A stretch of DNA of 48,834 bases from a virus, in IMG/VR virus record IMGVR_UViG_3300030233_000018, positions 1 through 48,834 of that record. One strand, 5' to 3'. A program made the position numbers and the translations under genes. The notes beneath the pieces are model-generated. The model was not told the DNA's origin. It made no database searches and saw only the letters and a program-made list of their open reading frames with translations. Of the stretch, positions 37,644-46,109 are shown in pieces (within the stretch, counting starts at the first letter, position 1; every line of letters begins with the position of its first letter).

Positions 37644-38509
37644 TACGGAATATCCGCAAACTGCGTTTGATAGGCAAACACGCGAATATCACCGGATGTG
37701 CCACTAACAACGGTTGCTTCACCCGTGCTCGTGCTGAGTGCGCTCACGTCCGCAGCATCATCTGCGCCGTTGCTACTAAAGATGTTAATGGAGCCATCCA
37801 CCACCGAACTCGTCGGCAGGAAGCCCATGGTAATGTCGGTGTCTGCGCCATCGTCAACGAATGTGGTCAGGGTGTAGGCGTTCGACCCACGAAGCATCAC
37901 ATAGAGTGCCTGATTATTGGTGGCGTTCAGTGATGTGTTTGCGAGTGTCAATCCATAGCCTGTATTGCTGGACAATGACGGAATAATTTCATACGTCATT
38001 GGTGTGGGGTTAACACCGCCATCCTGTGTGAGTGTGGTAGGCTGCGGGCGGAACTGTACATTGGGAAAAACGAACGTGAGTGATTCCGTTGCTCCGCTCA
38101 CACTGTTATCAAAGAGTACATCTGCCAACATTACAAAGCGCGGCAAACTATTTGTTGTGGTGTTGTCCACGGTCTGAGAAATACCGCTAGCGGTGGTGGT
38201 ATCCACTGACGAACCCGTCACATAGGCGTGGAATGTTTCATCAAACTCGGATACCGTCATCGTGCCCGTGCCAAGGTCCCCCACACCGAGGTATACCTGA
38301 CCGCGAATGCGCTGCCCGCCGAAGTTGGTAGCAATAACACTCGATGGCGCAGGGGGTGTTAAGTCTACTGAGTTTGGCATACGATACACACTGGTGATCG
38401 TGCCTGCGCTCACGTTGTCGGGGTCTGTTTCCTGCCCCATGGGGTACCCATTCGAATCACGGAAGGCGATTTGAATGTTGTAAAATCCGGCTAACATACC
38501 TTTAGCCAT
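37643..38509 (-). CDS. Major tail (tube) protein
   Basis: 288 residues, beta-rich, with low Cys and Lys and high Thr/Ser (MTVSEFDETFHAYVTGSSVD). AGGAGG precedes ATG 38509, a strong site fitting a highly expressed protein. Position before the tail chaperones and after the connectors is that of the tube subunit. The call is by context and composition; no diagnostic motif. Confidence 0.72.
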   Translation of the reverse strand: MAKGMLAGFYNIQIAFRDSNGYPMGQETDPDNVSAGTITSVYRMPNSVDLTPPAPSSVIATNFGGQRIRGQVYLGVGDLGTGTMTVSEFDETFHAYVTGSSVDTTTASGISQTVDNTTTNSLPRFVMLADVLFDNSVSGATESLTFVFPNVQFRPQPTTLTQDGGVNPTPMTYEIIPSLSSNTGYGLTLANTSLNATNNQALYVMLRGSNAYTLTTFVDDGADTDITMGFLPTSSVVDGSINIFSSNGADDAADVSALSTSTGEATVVSGTSGDIRVFAYQTQFADIP

Positions 38510-38511
38510 AC

Positions 38512-38970
38512 TTATCCTCCTATTGTCCGCGATGCGAACGTAGTTACTGTGTGTGAAAAAATAATGATTGTTAACCCGCGCTGTGGATCGACACGCGGAA
38601 CCGATGCACCATTAAATATCGCCTGATGCACAAGGCGGTTGCCGTCGTAGTCAAGGTTCAATCGCCCTGCGTAAGCCACCTCCACGTCTTCCATGATGGA
38701 TTCAGTTAGCTCTCCGGTGGTCTGACTTGGCAAGCCCTTCATAACGGCACCCACCGCACAGAACTGCTCGACGGTGTACGTGGTGAAGCGACCACCCGCG
38801 CCAGACGTGCGGTTGTTGAGATTGCGTGATCGCACATATGGCACAATCCACGGTTGTTGCCCGGTGTTGGCGAACAACTCCGGCACAAAATACCGATAGC
38901 TCGTGACTGTGGTGAGTACATTCGTGTTAATCGTGTGGAAGCGGTTTAGAATATCCGTTTGCGTAGTCAT
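38512..38970 (-). CDS. Tail terminator-like / neck protein
   Basis: 152 residues. Placement just before the major tail protein is where siphophages encode the tail terminator. Mixed alpha/beta (YRYFVPELFANTGQQPWIVP). ATGA overlap with the connector gene. No diagnostic motif. Confidence 0.55.
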   Translation of the reverse strand: MTTQTDILNRFHTINTNVLTTVTSYRYFVPELFANTGQQPWIVPYVRSRNLNNRTSGAGGRFTTYTVEQFCAVGAVMKGLPSQTTGELTESIMEDVEVAYAGRLNLDYDGNRLVHQAIFNGASVPRVDPQRGLTIIIFSHTVTTFASRTIGG

Positions 38971-39815
38971 ACGATGAACGGACGATTCCGGCGGTACTTG
39001 TCTTTTAGATGGCGCACGATTGACGGGTCAAGACGCTCCACAGCAACGGTATCGCCTGCAAAGACTTGCACTTGCCCGCCGATGTCATGCAGCGTTTTGT
39101 AGAGATAACCGACAATTTTACTCACGTCGTGCACAAGGTCCGGCAGCTGCACGTAGGTTTCAATAGCGTCGCCTTCACTGTGCCCTGCGGCGGTTGTGCC
39201 AAGTTCACCGCGTGTGATGGTCAATTCGTTTGTGTCGGTATCGTTGGCGGTGATTTGCATGATTTCGCTGTTGATGCGAATGTATCCGAGCGTATCGAAC
39301 CCGCTGCTATCACTGACCGTGACGGTGGTTGCGTTTGAGGTAATCCCTCCGGCGGGTACATCAATACCGCTATCTAACCACTCGCGCCCATAGTGCGGCA
39401 CATACCCCCACGTCCCTGCGATGCTCACCGCGTCAACAACATCGCTGCTGTACGTCCATACAGTAGCCGATTGCTTGAGGCGCACCTGATACGCGGGTAA
39501 CTGGTTGGCAGGGCGCAGCACATAAGAAGACGAACTAATCGCGCTGCCTGCGTTGGTGAGTGTGGTCACTGCCAGCAGGTCGTCATCCACATACAGCGTG
39601 CGGGCATTCCAGATGCTTTCTTCGCAGTAGTCAAATGTTTTTGTAGCGACATAGGGCATGGGGATGCGCTCAATTAGCCGGATAATGTCAGACGATACAC
39701 CGTGTATGATGTCAGTTAGCACCGCGTCATCTGACGTTTCAGTTGATGGAAATTCACGCTGGCGGCGCATGTAGTCCAATGTCACAAGGTCGGGGTAATA
39801 TTGCAGGCTAGCCAC
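38967..39815 (-). CDS. Head-tail connector-like protein (gp6-like) with extra beta domain
   Basis: 282 residues from a GTG at 39815, supported by GGAGGAG 8 nt upstream. N-terminal helices (TLDYMRRQREFPSTETSDDA, LTDIIHGVSSDIIRLIERIP) match gp6-type adaptors that assemble under the portal. A beta insert (VTVSDSSGFDTLGYIRINSE, LTITRGELGTTAAGHSEGD) resembles domains found in phage structural proteins. C-terminus ends in a basic tail. Confidence 0.65.
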   Translation of the reverse strand: MASLQYYPDLVTLDYMRRQREFPSTETSDDAVLTDIIHGVSSDIIRLIERIPMPYVATKTFDYCEESIWNARTLYVDDDLLAVTTLTNAGSAISSSSYVLRPANQLPAYQVRLKQSATVWTYSSDVVDAVSIAGTWGYVPHYGREWLDSGIDVPAGGITSNATTVTVSDSSGFDTLGYIRINSEIMQITANDTDTNELTITRGELGTTAAGHSEGDAIETYVQLPDLVHDVSKIVGYLYKTLHDIGGQVQVFAGDTVAVERLDPSIVRHLKDKYRRNRPFIV

Positions 39816-40290
39816 GTATGCGACTCCTCCGGCGAATGGTTGTGTTCACAAACTCGCCATACTGCTGCTTAATGCGGTCAATCAAAAGCTCTTTTGCCGC
39901 CTCTTGCCAGAACTGCGTAATGTCCCACAGTGGCACCCAACGCCCCTGATGGACACGGGCAATGTCACGGGTTGCCTCTCTACGCGAGCGCTGGTTAAAC
40001 GTGCCGCGCACATAGCGGTCATACGGTGCACCACTCTGCGCATCAAAGAATAAGCCCTGCTCGGTAGCGCGATAGCTCACACTGGATTCATCGCGGAGAC
40101 GGAACGTTCTGACATAGCGCTGATTGGGCAACCGCGCCGGATAGAACGTCATATCCGCTTCAAACTGCGGTTGTATCTCACGCCCTACCGCGTCAGACGC
40201 CGCCTCGACTTCGCGCCCGAAGCTGTCGAAATAGGCGTCAAGGTCGTCGGCAAGCTGCACGTTGAATGCGCTGGTGAGTTCGAGTGCCAT
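39808..40290 (-). CDS. HK97 gp10-like neck protein
   Basis: 160 residues, basic, helical at both ends. Position between connector genes and content (YPARLPNQRYVRTFRLRDES) suit a minor head-tail joining protein. ATG at 40290 overlaps the previous stop. Family assignment is tentative. Confidence 0.5.
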   Translation of the reverse strand: MALELTSAFNVQLADDLDAYFDSFGREVEAASDAVGREIQPQFEADMTFYPARLPNQRYVRTFRLRDESSVSYRATEQGLFFDAQSGAPYDRYVRGTFNQRSRREATRDIARVHQGRWVPLWDITQFWQEAAKELLIDRIKQQYGEFVNTTIRRRSRIRG

Positions 40291-40625
40291 TAGAGTTTCT
40301 CGTAATATATGTAGACGGTCACAGGGTTTGTAACGGTTACGGTAAAGCGTCCGGCTACCACAATCGGTACATACTGGTCAGAAATGCCGGAGCCTGTGTT
40401 ATCGGTTGCCTGCGCCACGGGATAAACGGTGGTGTCCGTGTTGCCGCTTGCTAGGTCAACCAGCTTGCGCCCCGGTTCGCCATCTTCGTCTATATCTACG
40501 GTGGTAGCACTGCCATCAAAGTGAACATGGATGGCGTTCAGCTTGCCGTAGATAACTTCTGTTTTAATGCTGTCGCCGCCTGCGGTGATGTCTGCGGCGG
40601 TAATTTCTGCTACTGAAACTGCCAT
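40290..40625 (-). CDS. Small beta-rich structural protein
   Basis: 111 residues, almost wholly beta (GRFTVTVTNPVTVYIYYEKL at the C-terminus). Few charged residues; looks like a head-decoration or stabilising protein. GGAG lies 5 nt before the ATG. Unrecognised family. Confidence 0.6.
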   Translation of the reverse strand: MAVSVAEITAADITAGGDSIKTEVIYGKLNAIHVHFDGSATTVDIDEDGEPGRKLVDLASGNTDTTVYPVAQATDNTGSGISDQYVPIVVAGRFTVTVTNPVTVYIYYEKL

Positions 40626-40634
40626 ACCGTTCTC

Positions 40635-41345
40635 CTATGAAATACTCAGGTAATCAATGCGCTGCATGGTGTCCATGTCGCCCGTGTCGGGGTAGATCAC
40701 ACGCGGCGAGGGTTCAACCGTCATATGCCCGCACACCAGCCCCATGTCCGTCATCTGTGTGAAGCCGTTCGCTTGGCAGTCCACGGCGAAATACCAGTCA
40801 TTGCAGGCTTTGCCGCGTCGCTCAAACGGAATCGCTTCCAGCACATTGCGCTTGATGGCGGTGCACCCGAACCCCAACCCGCGCACACTTACGAGTGAAC
40901 GGGATTCAAACGTGCGTTTGGCGCGGGGTTTGTCTTTTACGATGCTTTCGCCGTAGTCATCCGGTGTATCCTCCACCTTTGTGTACGCGCTCCAATTGCC
41001 ACCGCCTACGCCATGCCGCCAGCAGTACAGCCCATAGCCCACGTCACACGTTTTCAGCAGCGCCATGAGGCGCGGAAAGGTATCCACCGGAATCACCATG
41101 TCATCTTCAATGGCAATCATCACATCGTAATTCCCCGCAAGGAACAACTCGCGTGCCTGCTGGTATTTCCGTGTGACCACATCATGCCCGTGTGCAGATT
41201 GCGGCAAGTCGTCAGGCTTACCGTGCAGGTACACCCAGTCAAATCGGGCGTTGTAGTTGTCGCGCCAGTAGTTCGCTGCTTTCGCCCACGAAATCATACA
41301 ATCGCCGTAATGGTGGTAGAGCAGCGTGACGATTAGGGTTTTCAC
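40635..41345 (-). CDS. Glycosyltransferase-like protein, second of pair
   Basis: 236 residues from a GTG at 41345 (GTGA overlap). A GT-A-like start (MKTLIVTLLYHHYGDCMISW) and an EDD metal site in YDVMIAIEDDMVIPVDTFPR replacing the usual DxD. C-terminal NDWYFAVDCQANGF resembles the acceptor region of family 2-like enzymes. Immediately downstream of another glycosyltransferase and inside the head module, suggesting sugar is added to a virion protein. Confidence 0.7.
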   Translation of the reverse strand: MKTLIVTLLYHHYGDCMISWAKAANYWRDNYNARFDWVYLHGKPDDLPQSAHGHDVVTRKYQQARELFLAGNYDVMIAIEDDMVIPVDTFPRLMALLKTCDVGYGLYCWRHGVGGGNWSAYTKVEDTPDDYGESIVKDKPRAKRTFESRSLVSVRGLGFGCTAIKRNVLEAIPFERRGKACNDWYFAVDCQANGFTQMTDMGLVCGHMTVEPSPRVIYPDTGDMDTMQRIDYLSIS

Positions 41346-42010
41346 TTAAACAACTCCATGGCTTCATCCCGAATGCGTTCGGTATCGGCGTCTTTTGCAC
41401 TGACATAACTTTGCGGGTCGTCGTGCGCAATCGCTATCGGTTCACTGTTCGTCGCGCAGTACCCGAGGCGATAACCCCGCTTGCGTGCCTGATGGTTATA
41501 GTAACCATCGGCATAGAACGGGTATTTATTCCCGCCCACAATCGGAATCGCGCCAATGTCTTTCATAAGGCTTGCAGGCGTTGCCATAATCATGCCGCCC
41601 ACATTACCCACGCTAATTTCCCTGAACCGCGTTTTGCCGTGCTGTGTGAACGGAATCATTTTGCCTTCCGGCATACCACCCGTCATATAGCGCACGCCCT
41701 CGGCAGTATTAGCAAGGTCCAACCCGCACACACCGAGGCGGTCAATATCCTCAAACGCCTGCACAATGTCATCTTGCCAGCCTTTGTTAAGCAGCACATC
41801 ATCATCCATCTTGATAACAATGTCGTGGCGCTCGGCGTCAACCACACGCTCTACGGCGTAATTCAACTCTTGCAGATGTCCACTGCCATGCCCCATGATG
41901 TCGCGCTGCACATAGATGTCTGTCTTGTGTGTGAAACTGTCGTGCAGACGTGCGAACACGAACCCGATGTTGTCGCGAATCGAAGGCAGTAGGATCAGAA
42001 AGGTTTTCAT
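41342..42010 (-). CDS. Glycosyltransferase-like protein, first of pair
   Basis: 222 residues from ATG 42010, which overlaps the upstream stop in ATGA; an earlier in-frame start would overlap the neighbour by 70 bp and is less likely. The metal-binding motif HDIVIKMDDDVLLNKGWQDD (about 63-82) is a GT-A DxD. GGMIMATPASLMKDIGAIPI and the later YADGYYNHQARKRGYRLGYC fit family 2-like enzymes. Transfers sugar from a nucleotide sugar to an unknown acceptor. Confidence 0.75.
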   Translation of the reverse strand: MKTFLILLPSIRDNIGFVFARLHDSFTHKTDIYVQRDIMGHGSGHLQELNYAVERVVDAERHDIVIKMDDDVLLNKGWQDDIVQAFEDIDRLGVCGLDLANTAEGVRYMTGGMPEGKMIPFTQHGKTRFREISVGNVGGMIMATPASLMKDIGAIPIVGGNKYPFYADGYYNHQARKRGYRLGYCATNSEPIAIAHDDPQSYVSAKDADTERIRDEAMELFK

Positions 42011-42378
42011 AGTATGACTCCGGCAAGTTGTTGCAGGTTGTAATCGTCGGATGGCTTCACTTGCTTGTAAAACCAACTATCAATGAACAGTGTTGTTCGT
42101 GCGCCCCGCTTGCGCAGCGTGAAATGTACATAACGCGGGAACAGGGCTTGCGTGATGCGAAACTGCGCTGTGCCACCGTGGGCGCTAAACACCGTAAAGT
42201 GTTTGAGCACATCCGGCGACTCCCCCGCACGTATTTCAAGGCTCGCATCAACAAAAGGAGGCGTGTTGATGCCAACAATCGCCTCCTTGATCCAGTTCAT
42301 GTCAATCACGTATCCGACAAGCTCGTCATCATCCGAGATGGTGATAATGTCGGTACGCCTATTGTTAGCTGTCGGCAA
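42007..42378 (-). CDS. Hypothetical protein upstream of the glycosyltransferases
   Basis: 123 residues from a TTG at 42378 that overlaps the preceding gene by 14 bp; a later start is possible because no strong ribosome site is seen. Mixed alpha/beta. No family recognised. Translationally coupled to the glycosyltransferase, so it may be an acceptor or partner. Confidence 0.55.
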   Translation of the reverse strand: MPTANNRRTDIITISDDDELVGYVIDMNWIKEAIVGINTPPFVDASLEIRAGESPDVLKHFTVFSAHGGTAQFRITQALFPRYVHFTLRKRGARTTLFIDSWFYKQVKPSDDYNLQQLAGVIL

Positions 42379-42751
42379 TGGTTACGTTTTCCGTCACGCT
42401 TTCGACGTTGACCGTATACCACACGCCGGACTTTGCAACGAGGTCAAGCTGCCCGCCAACATCGGTTGAAAAGGTTGCTACAACCGAAGCCGTGCCCGCG
42501 CTGTTAAAGCCGGGAGTGGACTGCGTGACCGTATGTGCTGAACCATCGAAGTTGTGGATGGTCAGGCGTGCGCCATCCATGTCTGTTGGCGGCGTGTCTA
42601 GCGTTGCCGCAATGGCGCTGCCTTTGTTCAAAAAGACGGTGCCATCAGCAATGCTAATTGCGCCATCGTCGGTTAATTCAACAAAGCGCTTCGGGAGGGC
42701 GCTCTGGTCGCCATCCGTCTTATTTGGTGAGAAGTTATCAGAAATAGCCAT
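42365..42751 (-). CDS. Head decoration-like protein
   Basis: 128 residues, beta-rich (GARLTIHNFDGSAHTVTQST). AAGGAG precedes ATG 42751. Found just after the capsid gene with a similar sister gene. The strand pattern recalls small domains used as capsid or fibre ornaments. Inferred role in stabilising or decorating the capsid. Confidence 0.6.
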   Translation of the reverse strand: MAISDNFSPNKTDGDQSALPKRFVELTDDGAISIADGTVFLNKGSAIAATLDTPPTDMDGARLTIHNFDGSAHTVTQSTPGFNSAGTASVVATFSTDVGGQLDLVAKSGVWYTVNVESVTENVTIADS

Positions 42752-42760
42752 GTTCGCTCC

Positions 42761-43123
42761 TTAGCTGCTAAATGCTACGCTGTCAGGATTCGACAGCACA
42801 AGCCACCGCGTGCTATTGAAAGCGCGGCATATAATCTTTTCGTTATCGGCGTCAAAGGTGGCAATGTTGTTTGTGCCATCCCACGTAACACCACTTGGGA
42901 GTGTGACGGTGCTGCCATCGTTGGTGTCAAGGCAGTAGATTTCGAGATAATCTCCGTCTTTCGGTGTTGTGCTGATGGTTACCGCGATGTTGCTGGCGTT
43001 ATTCAGCACAAGCGTGTTATTGCTTTTCAGTGCGATGGTGCTGGTGGAGGTCACTTCTGTGACCCCACTGCGCACATGCCCGACTTCGTTCTGTTTGACG
43101 TTTAAGAGCAGTGGCACACTCAT
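42761..43123 (-). CDS. Head decoration-like protein
   Basis: 120 residues. NTLVLNNASNIAVTISTTPK and GSTVTLPSGVTWDGTNNIAT then a short strand pair ending in RWLVLS form a beta domain similar to the C-terminus of the product at 33519-34205. Starts 1 nt after the capsid gene stop, so made in step with the capsid. Confidence 0.62.
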   Translation of the reverse strand: MSVPLLLNVKQNEVGHVRSGVTEVTSTSTIALKSNNTLVLNNASNIAVTISTTPKDGDYLEIYCLDTNDGSTVTLPSGVTWDGTNNIATFDADNEKIICRAFNSTRWLVLSNPDSVAFSS

Positions 43124-43124
43124 G

Positions 43125-44774
43125 CTACACCGCCACGTTGTAGGACACTGCCGCGCCGCCGCTGGTGCTAAAGTACTTCATGCCCATGCGGAAGGTGACG
43201 ACAATCGTCTTTGCCTGTGACAGCGGGTACTCGGCAACCTCGAACGTGGTATTGCGCTTGAACGCAAAGCTCCAGCGGTCCGGGCGAACGCACAGAATGC
43301 GCCCACGGGTGTTGTTGCTACTGGTGCCGCTAATCTTGCCCGACGTGTTGGCGAGGTCCATTTCGTTGGACACCAGCAGGTCAATACCCCACATCTTGGC
43401 TAAGCTGCCGCTTTCGATAGTTGCCGCGCTGTTCACGTCGCGTGTCTTGACGGACGGAATCTTGAGTGTTGCCAGTTCCGTGTCAGAGTCCACAACATAA
43501 GCAAGGCGGTCACGGTTAGCACGCTGGTTCTTTGGTAGACGTGCGAACGTGTCAAGGTAGACATCTTCGCTCAGCTTGTTTCCTGCTGTGCCCGATAGGC
43601 TTGTGGTGGTCACAAGTGGCAGTTTCAGGAATCCGTCTGTTGTGATGTAGAACGGTGCATCCAAACCACTACCCGGTGTGCCGTCAATCAGGTTGATGTT
43701 GGTACTTGCGGCAGTTGCCGTGTCACCGTTAATCATCAGGTTCTCAATGACTTCCTGCGCACGGAGTTCAAGTTGACGCCGGAATTGCGCAGCAACGGCA
43801 ATCAGGCTGTCTTCCTCAAGAATGTAGGAATAGGTCACTGCCGCGCCAACGGTACCCGGTTGCAATAGCTGGCGGCTGGTTCCGGCAGGTGTCTGGTTGA
43901 TGACCACCTGTGGGCGCTGCGTCGCGTCAACATCATTTGGCTGTGCCACGTTGTAGAACGTCGGGTCCGCGCCTTCTGTCGGCACATAGATGCTTTCCAT
44001 CCCCTGCGGAATTTCAAACTCCATCATGCCTTTTGCTTGCAATTGTTGATAGACAGTTGCCACGCGAATCTTTTCCCACAGCGTACTGCTGTAAGCAATA
44101 CCAACCCACTCCTGCCCCTGCCCTGTGATGTTGGAGGCGTCAAGTTCGTTGGCACGCCACGGTAGTGCAGACCGGACAGAGCTATGAGACAATCCCGGTG
44201 TCGCATCGCGTTTGATAGCATCATTGACCTTATGCGCCATATGCGTCATGAAGTCGTCAGAGATGTTGCGCCCTGCCTGCTTCAATGCCTGATGCGCAAA
44301 CGCCATATCCTCAAAGCTCATGTGATCGAACTTGCGGTTGCGGAATGAGTCAACGCGGTTGACCTGCGGAGGCACATCATTACCACTTACTCGCCCACCT
44401 ATCTGTGAGGCACGGCTCACAGCGGGTTCGGCACGGAGTGCGGCTTCACGGGCTTTGCGAACGGCTTCTTCGCGCTTGGCGCGTTTTTCTGCCTGCGCCT
44501 TAAACACACGTTCGGCAGTTGCTTCAAACAGAGCATCGCCGTGCGCTTTCAGCACGCGCTCAATCTGCTCGTCGGTTGGTTGCGCACCTTCGGTTACAGC
44601 CTGTAATGTCGGCTGAACACGGGCGGCAAACTCCTGCGCGAATGACCGCATTTCCTCGTCATCCATGCGCATTTCTTCTTCGTTCTCGCCCTCCATGCGT
44701 TCGGCGTCCATGCCATCAATTTCGGCAAGGGCATCCTGAATCATGGCAAGCAGGCGATTCAATAACTCTTCCAT
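43125..44774 (-). CDS. Internal-start product: scaffold-capsid without the protease
   Basis: ATG at 44774 (Met212 of the fusion) has AGGAG (44782-44786) with an ideal 7-nt spacer. It starts MEELLNRLLAMIQDALAEID, precisely at the scaffold coiled coil, giving 549 residues. This parallels lambda C/Nu3, where an in-frame start separates protease from scaffold. It would let capsid greatly outnumber protease. Confidence 0.65.
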   Translation of the reverse strand: MEELLNRLLAMIQDALAEIDGMDAERMEGENEEEMRMDDEEMRSFAQEFAARVQPTLQAVTEGAQPTDEQIERVLKAHGDALFEATAERVFKAQAEKRAKREEAVRKAREAALRAEPAVSRASQIGGRVSGNDVPPQVNRVDSFRNRKFDHMSFEDMAFAHQALKQAGRNISDDFMTHMAHKVNDAIKRDATPGLSHSSVRSALPWRANELDASNITGQGQEWVGIAYSSTLWEKIRVATVYQQLQAKGMMEFEIPQGMESIYVPTEGADPTFYNVAQPNDVDATQRPQVVINQTPAGTSRQLLQPGTVGAAVTYSYILEEDSLIAVAAQFRRQLELRAQEVIENLMINGDTATAASTNINLIDGTPGSGLDAPFYITTDGFLKLPLVTTTSLSGTAGNKLSEDVYLDTFARLPKNQRANRDRLAYVVDSDTELATLKIPSVKTRDVNSAATIESGSLAKMWGIDLLVSNEMDLANTSGKISGTSSNNTRGRILCVRPDRWSFAFKRNTTFEVAEYPLSQAKTIVVTFRMGMKYFSTSGGAAVSYNVAV

Positions 44775-45407
44775 GCGAATACTCCTATTGTGCTTAGAGA
44801 TACGATTGTTTGTGTTATCCTGCTCGCGGTTTGCTTCTTTAGCGTCATGCTCTCTAAGCAGGTCGGCTTGCAGGTCGGTTAACTCATATAGTCTTTTGGC
44901 AGGCAATTGGTTTCGGACATCACCGGGGACATGCGTAATGCTTCCCTCGGCAATAATCCACTGCTCCATATGCCCTGTTTCTTCGTTGACGCGCACACTT
45001 GCTGGATAAGCGCCGGAGCTAAGCCCGTTGCCGTGTCCGTACTTGCTGCGATAACGTGCGTCAAGTTCATTGACCATTTCCACATATCGCCGCTTTTCTT
45101 CGTCGCGTTCTTCCAACCACTCTATCCAGATACCGCACTCGCCATTTTCGTCAGGCTGTGCACGGACCTCCACACGATCAATCACACCAACGGTGCGGAA
45201 CTGAAACAGTCGATCCATACCGTGATTGAATAAAATGGGTTTTCCCTCTAGCGGGTGTTCATCTAACCCGTAGTTGGTGGTTTCATCGAAATGAGTCCGG
45301 TACAAGTCTTTTTCGTCTTTGTCCATAAACCGCACAAGGTAGCCTCCTTTGCGCCCCTCTCCGAGAGAGCGAATGGTGCCACCAAGTGCAACGCGCTTGT
45401 CTTTCAT
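43125..45407 (-). CDS. Prohead protease-scaffold-major capsid fusion protein
   Basis: 760 residues. Residues 1-180 are a U35/S78-like prohead protease: His in ILFNHGMDR (H62), Ser in NGLSSGAYP (S130/131) and Glu in IIAEGSITHVPG (E154). Residues 212-345 are a charged coiled coil (scaffold or delta domain). From about 370 onward is an HK97-fold major capsid protein (TAGTSRQLLQPGTVGAAVTY-like region, C-terminal VVTFRMGMKYFS). Fusions of protease and capsid are known but uncommon. An in-frame internal start at 44774 could make capsid separately. Confidence 0.85.
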   Translation of the reverse strand: MKDKRVALGGTIRSLGEGRKGGYLVRFMDKDEKDLYRTHFDETTNYGLDEHPLEGKPILFNHGMDRLFQFRTVGVIDRVEVRAQPDENGECGIWIEWLEERDEEKRRYVEMVNELDARYRSKYGHGNGLSSGAYPASVRVNEETGHMEQWIIAEGSITHVPGDVRNQLPAKRLYELTDLQADLLREHDAKEANREQDNTNNRISKHNRSIRMEELLNRLLAMIQDALAEIDGMDAERMEGENEEEMRMDDEEMRSFAQEFAARVQPTLQAVTEGAQPTDEQIERVLKAHGDALFEATAERVFKAQAEKRAKREEAVRKAREAALRAEPAVSRASQIGGRVSGNDVPPQVNRVDSFRNRKFDHMSFEDMAFAHQALKQAGRNISDDFMTHMAHKVNDAIKRDATPGLSHSSVRSALPWRANELDASNITGQGQEWVGIAYSSTLWEKIRVATVYQQLQAKGMMEFEIPQGMESIYVPTEGADPTFYNVAQPNDVDATQRPQVVINQTPAGTSRQLLQPGTVGAAVTYSYILEEDSLIAVAAQFRRQLELRAQEVIENLMINGDTATAASTNINLIDGTPGSGLDAPFYITTDGFLKLPLVTTTSLSGTAGNKLSEDVYLDTFARLPKNQRANRDRLAYVVDSDTELATLKIPSVKTRDVNSAATIESGSLAKMWGIDLLVSNEMDLANTSGKISGTSSNNTRGRILCVRPDRWSFAFKRNTTFEVAEYPLSQAKTIVVTFRMGMKYFSTSGGAAVSYNVAV

Positions 45408-45424
45408 CGTGATTGCTCCAAATA

Positions 45425-45447
45425 AAAAACCGCCTCGTTGGGCGGTT
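45425..45447 (-). terminator. Intrinsic terminator upstream of the capsid fusion gene
   Basis: Minus strand AAACCGCC pairs with GGCGGTTT around a 6-nt loop, then TTTTATTT. It closes the three-gene cassette 45478-46696. Confidence 0.85.
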
Positions 45448-45477
45448 TGTCGTGTGTATGTTGTTGGGTGGTGCGGG

Positions 45478-45762
45478 TTAGTTATCTTCTGGAGTACCTT
45501 TAGGCGGCGGCAAGAATAGCTCAGGCTTTACCTTCAACCCGTTATTCTTGGTTAAATCCGGTGAAGTCAATGGAATACTGATAGAAGGAGTACAATCATG
45601 AAGGGAATAAACCCTTTCATCCTCTTGCGCCTTATCCAAGCTATCGTTTAATCTGATGGGTTCTGAATCACTGGACATGTCAATTGGGGTTCCGTCGGCG
45701 GTTGCAAACGAAACTTCCACCTCAATTCGTTCACCGTCAATAAGCATATAACCTTTAGCCAT
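45478..45762 (-). CDS. Hypothetical cassette protein 3
   Basis: 94 residues from ATG 45762; a GTG one codon upstream is possible. Begins MAKGYMLIDGERIEVEVSFA; Pro-rich C-terminus (FLPPPKGTPEDN). Unrecognised. TGATG overlap with the gene before it; a terminator follows. Confidence 0.6.
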   Translation of the reverse strand: MAKGYMLIDGERIEVEVSFATADGTPIDMSSDSEPIRLNDSLDKAQEDERVYSLHDCTPSISIPLTSPDLTKNNGLKVKPELFLPPPKGTPEDN

Positions 45763-46109
45763 CACTCACCACCCTTCCGACTATCACCGCTTAAGTCAAT
45801 CCACTCTGGTTCACCCCCGCTAATGTCTGTCGGGGTAATATCGGGATTCATTGGTATATAATCAACGCGATTAACGTGCGTATCCCCATGCGTTGTGACT
45901 TGCACATACGCCAGCCGCGCCGCTTCATCCCACACAATCCACAGCGCGTTCTCATCTGCCCACACTGCCACAACCCCAACCGGAGTATCTTCCATGAGTG
46001 TCCAGTTGCGCGGGTGTGCGTCGAGTGCCTCGCGTTCGGTGGCGTATTCGCCATACTCGGCTATCTTGTGTCCTGTGGCGCGGTCTTGATGGGTTACGAT
46101 GTAGGTCAT
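45762..46109 (-). CDS. Hypothetical cassette protein 2
   Basis: 115 residues, acidic. WIVWDEAARLAYVQVTTHGD in the middle suggests a small alpha/beta fold. Overlaps neighbours at both ends (ATGA and TGATG). No family recognised. Confidence 0.62.
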   Translation of the reverse strand: MTYIVTHQDRATGHKIAEYGEYATEREALDAHPRNWTLMEDTPVGVVAVWADENALWIVWDEAARLAYVQVTTHGDTHVNRVDYIPMNPDITPTDISGGEPEWIDLSGDSRKGGE

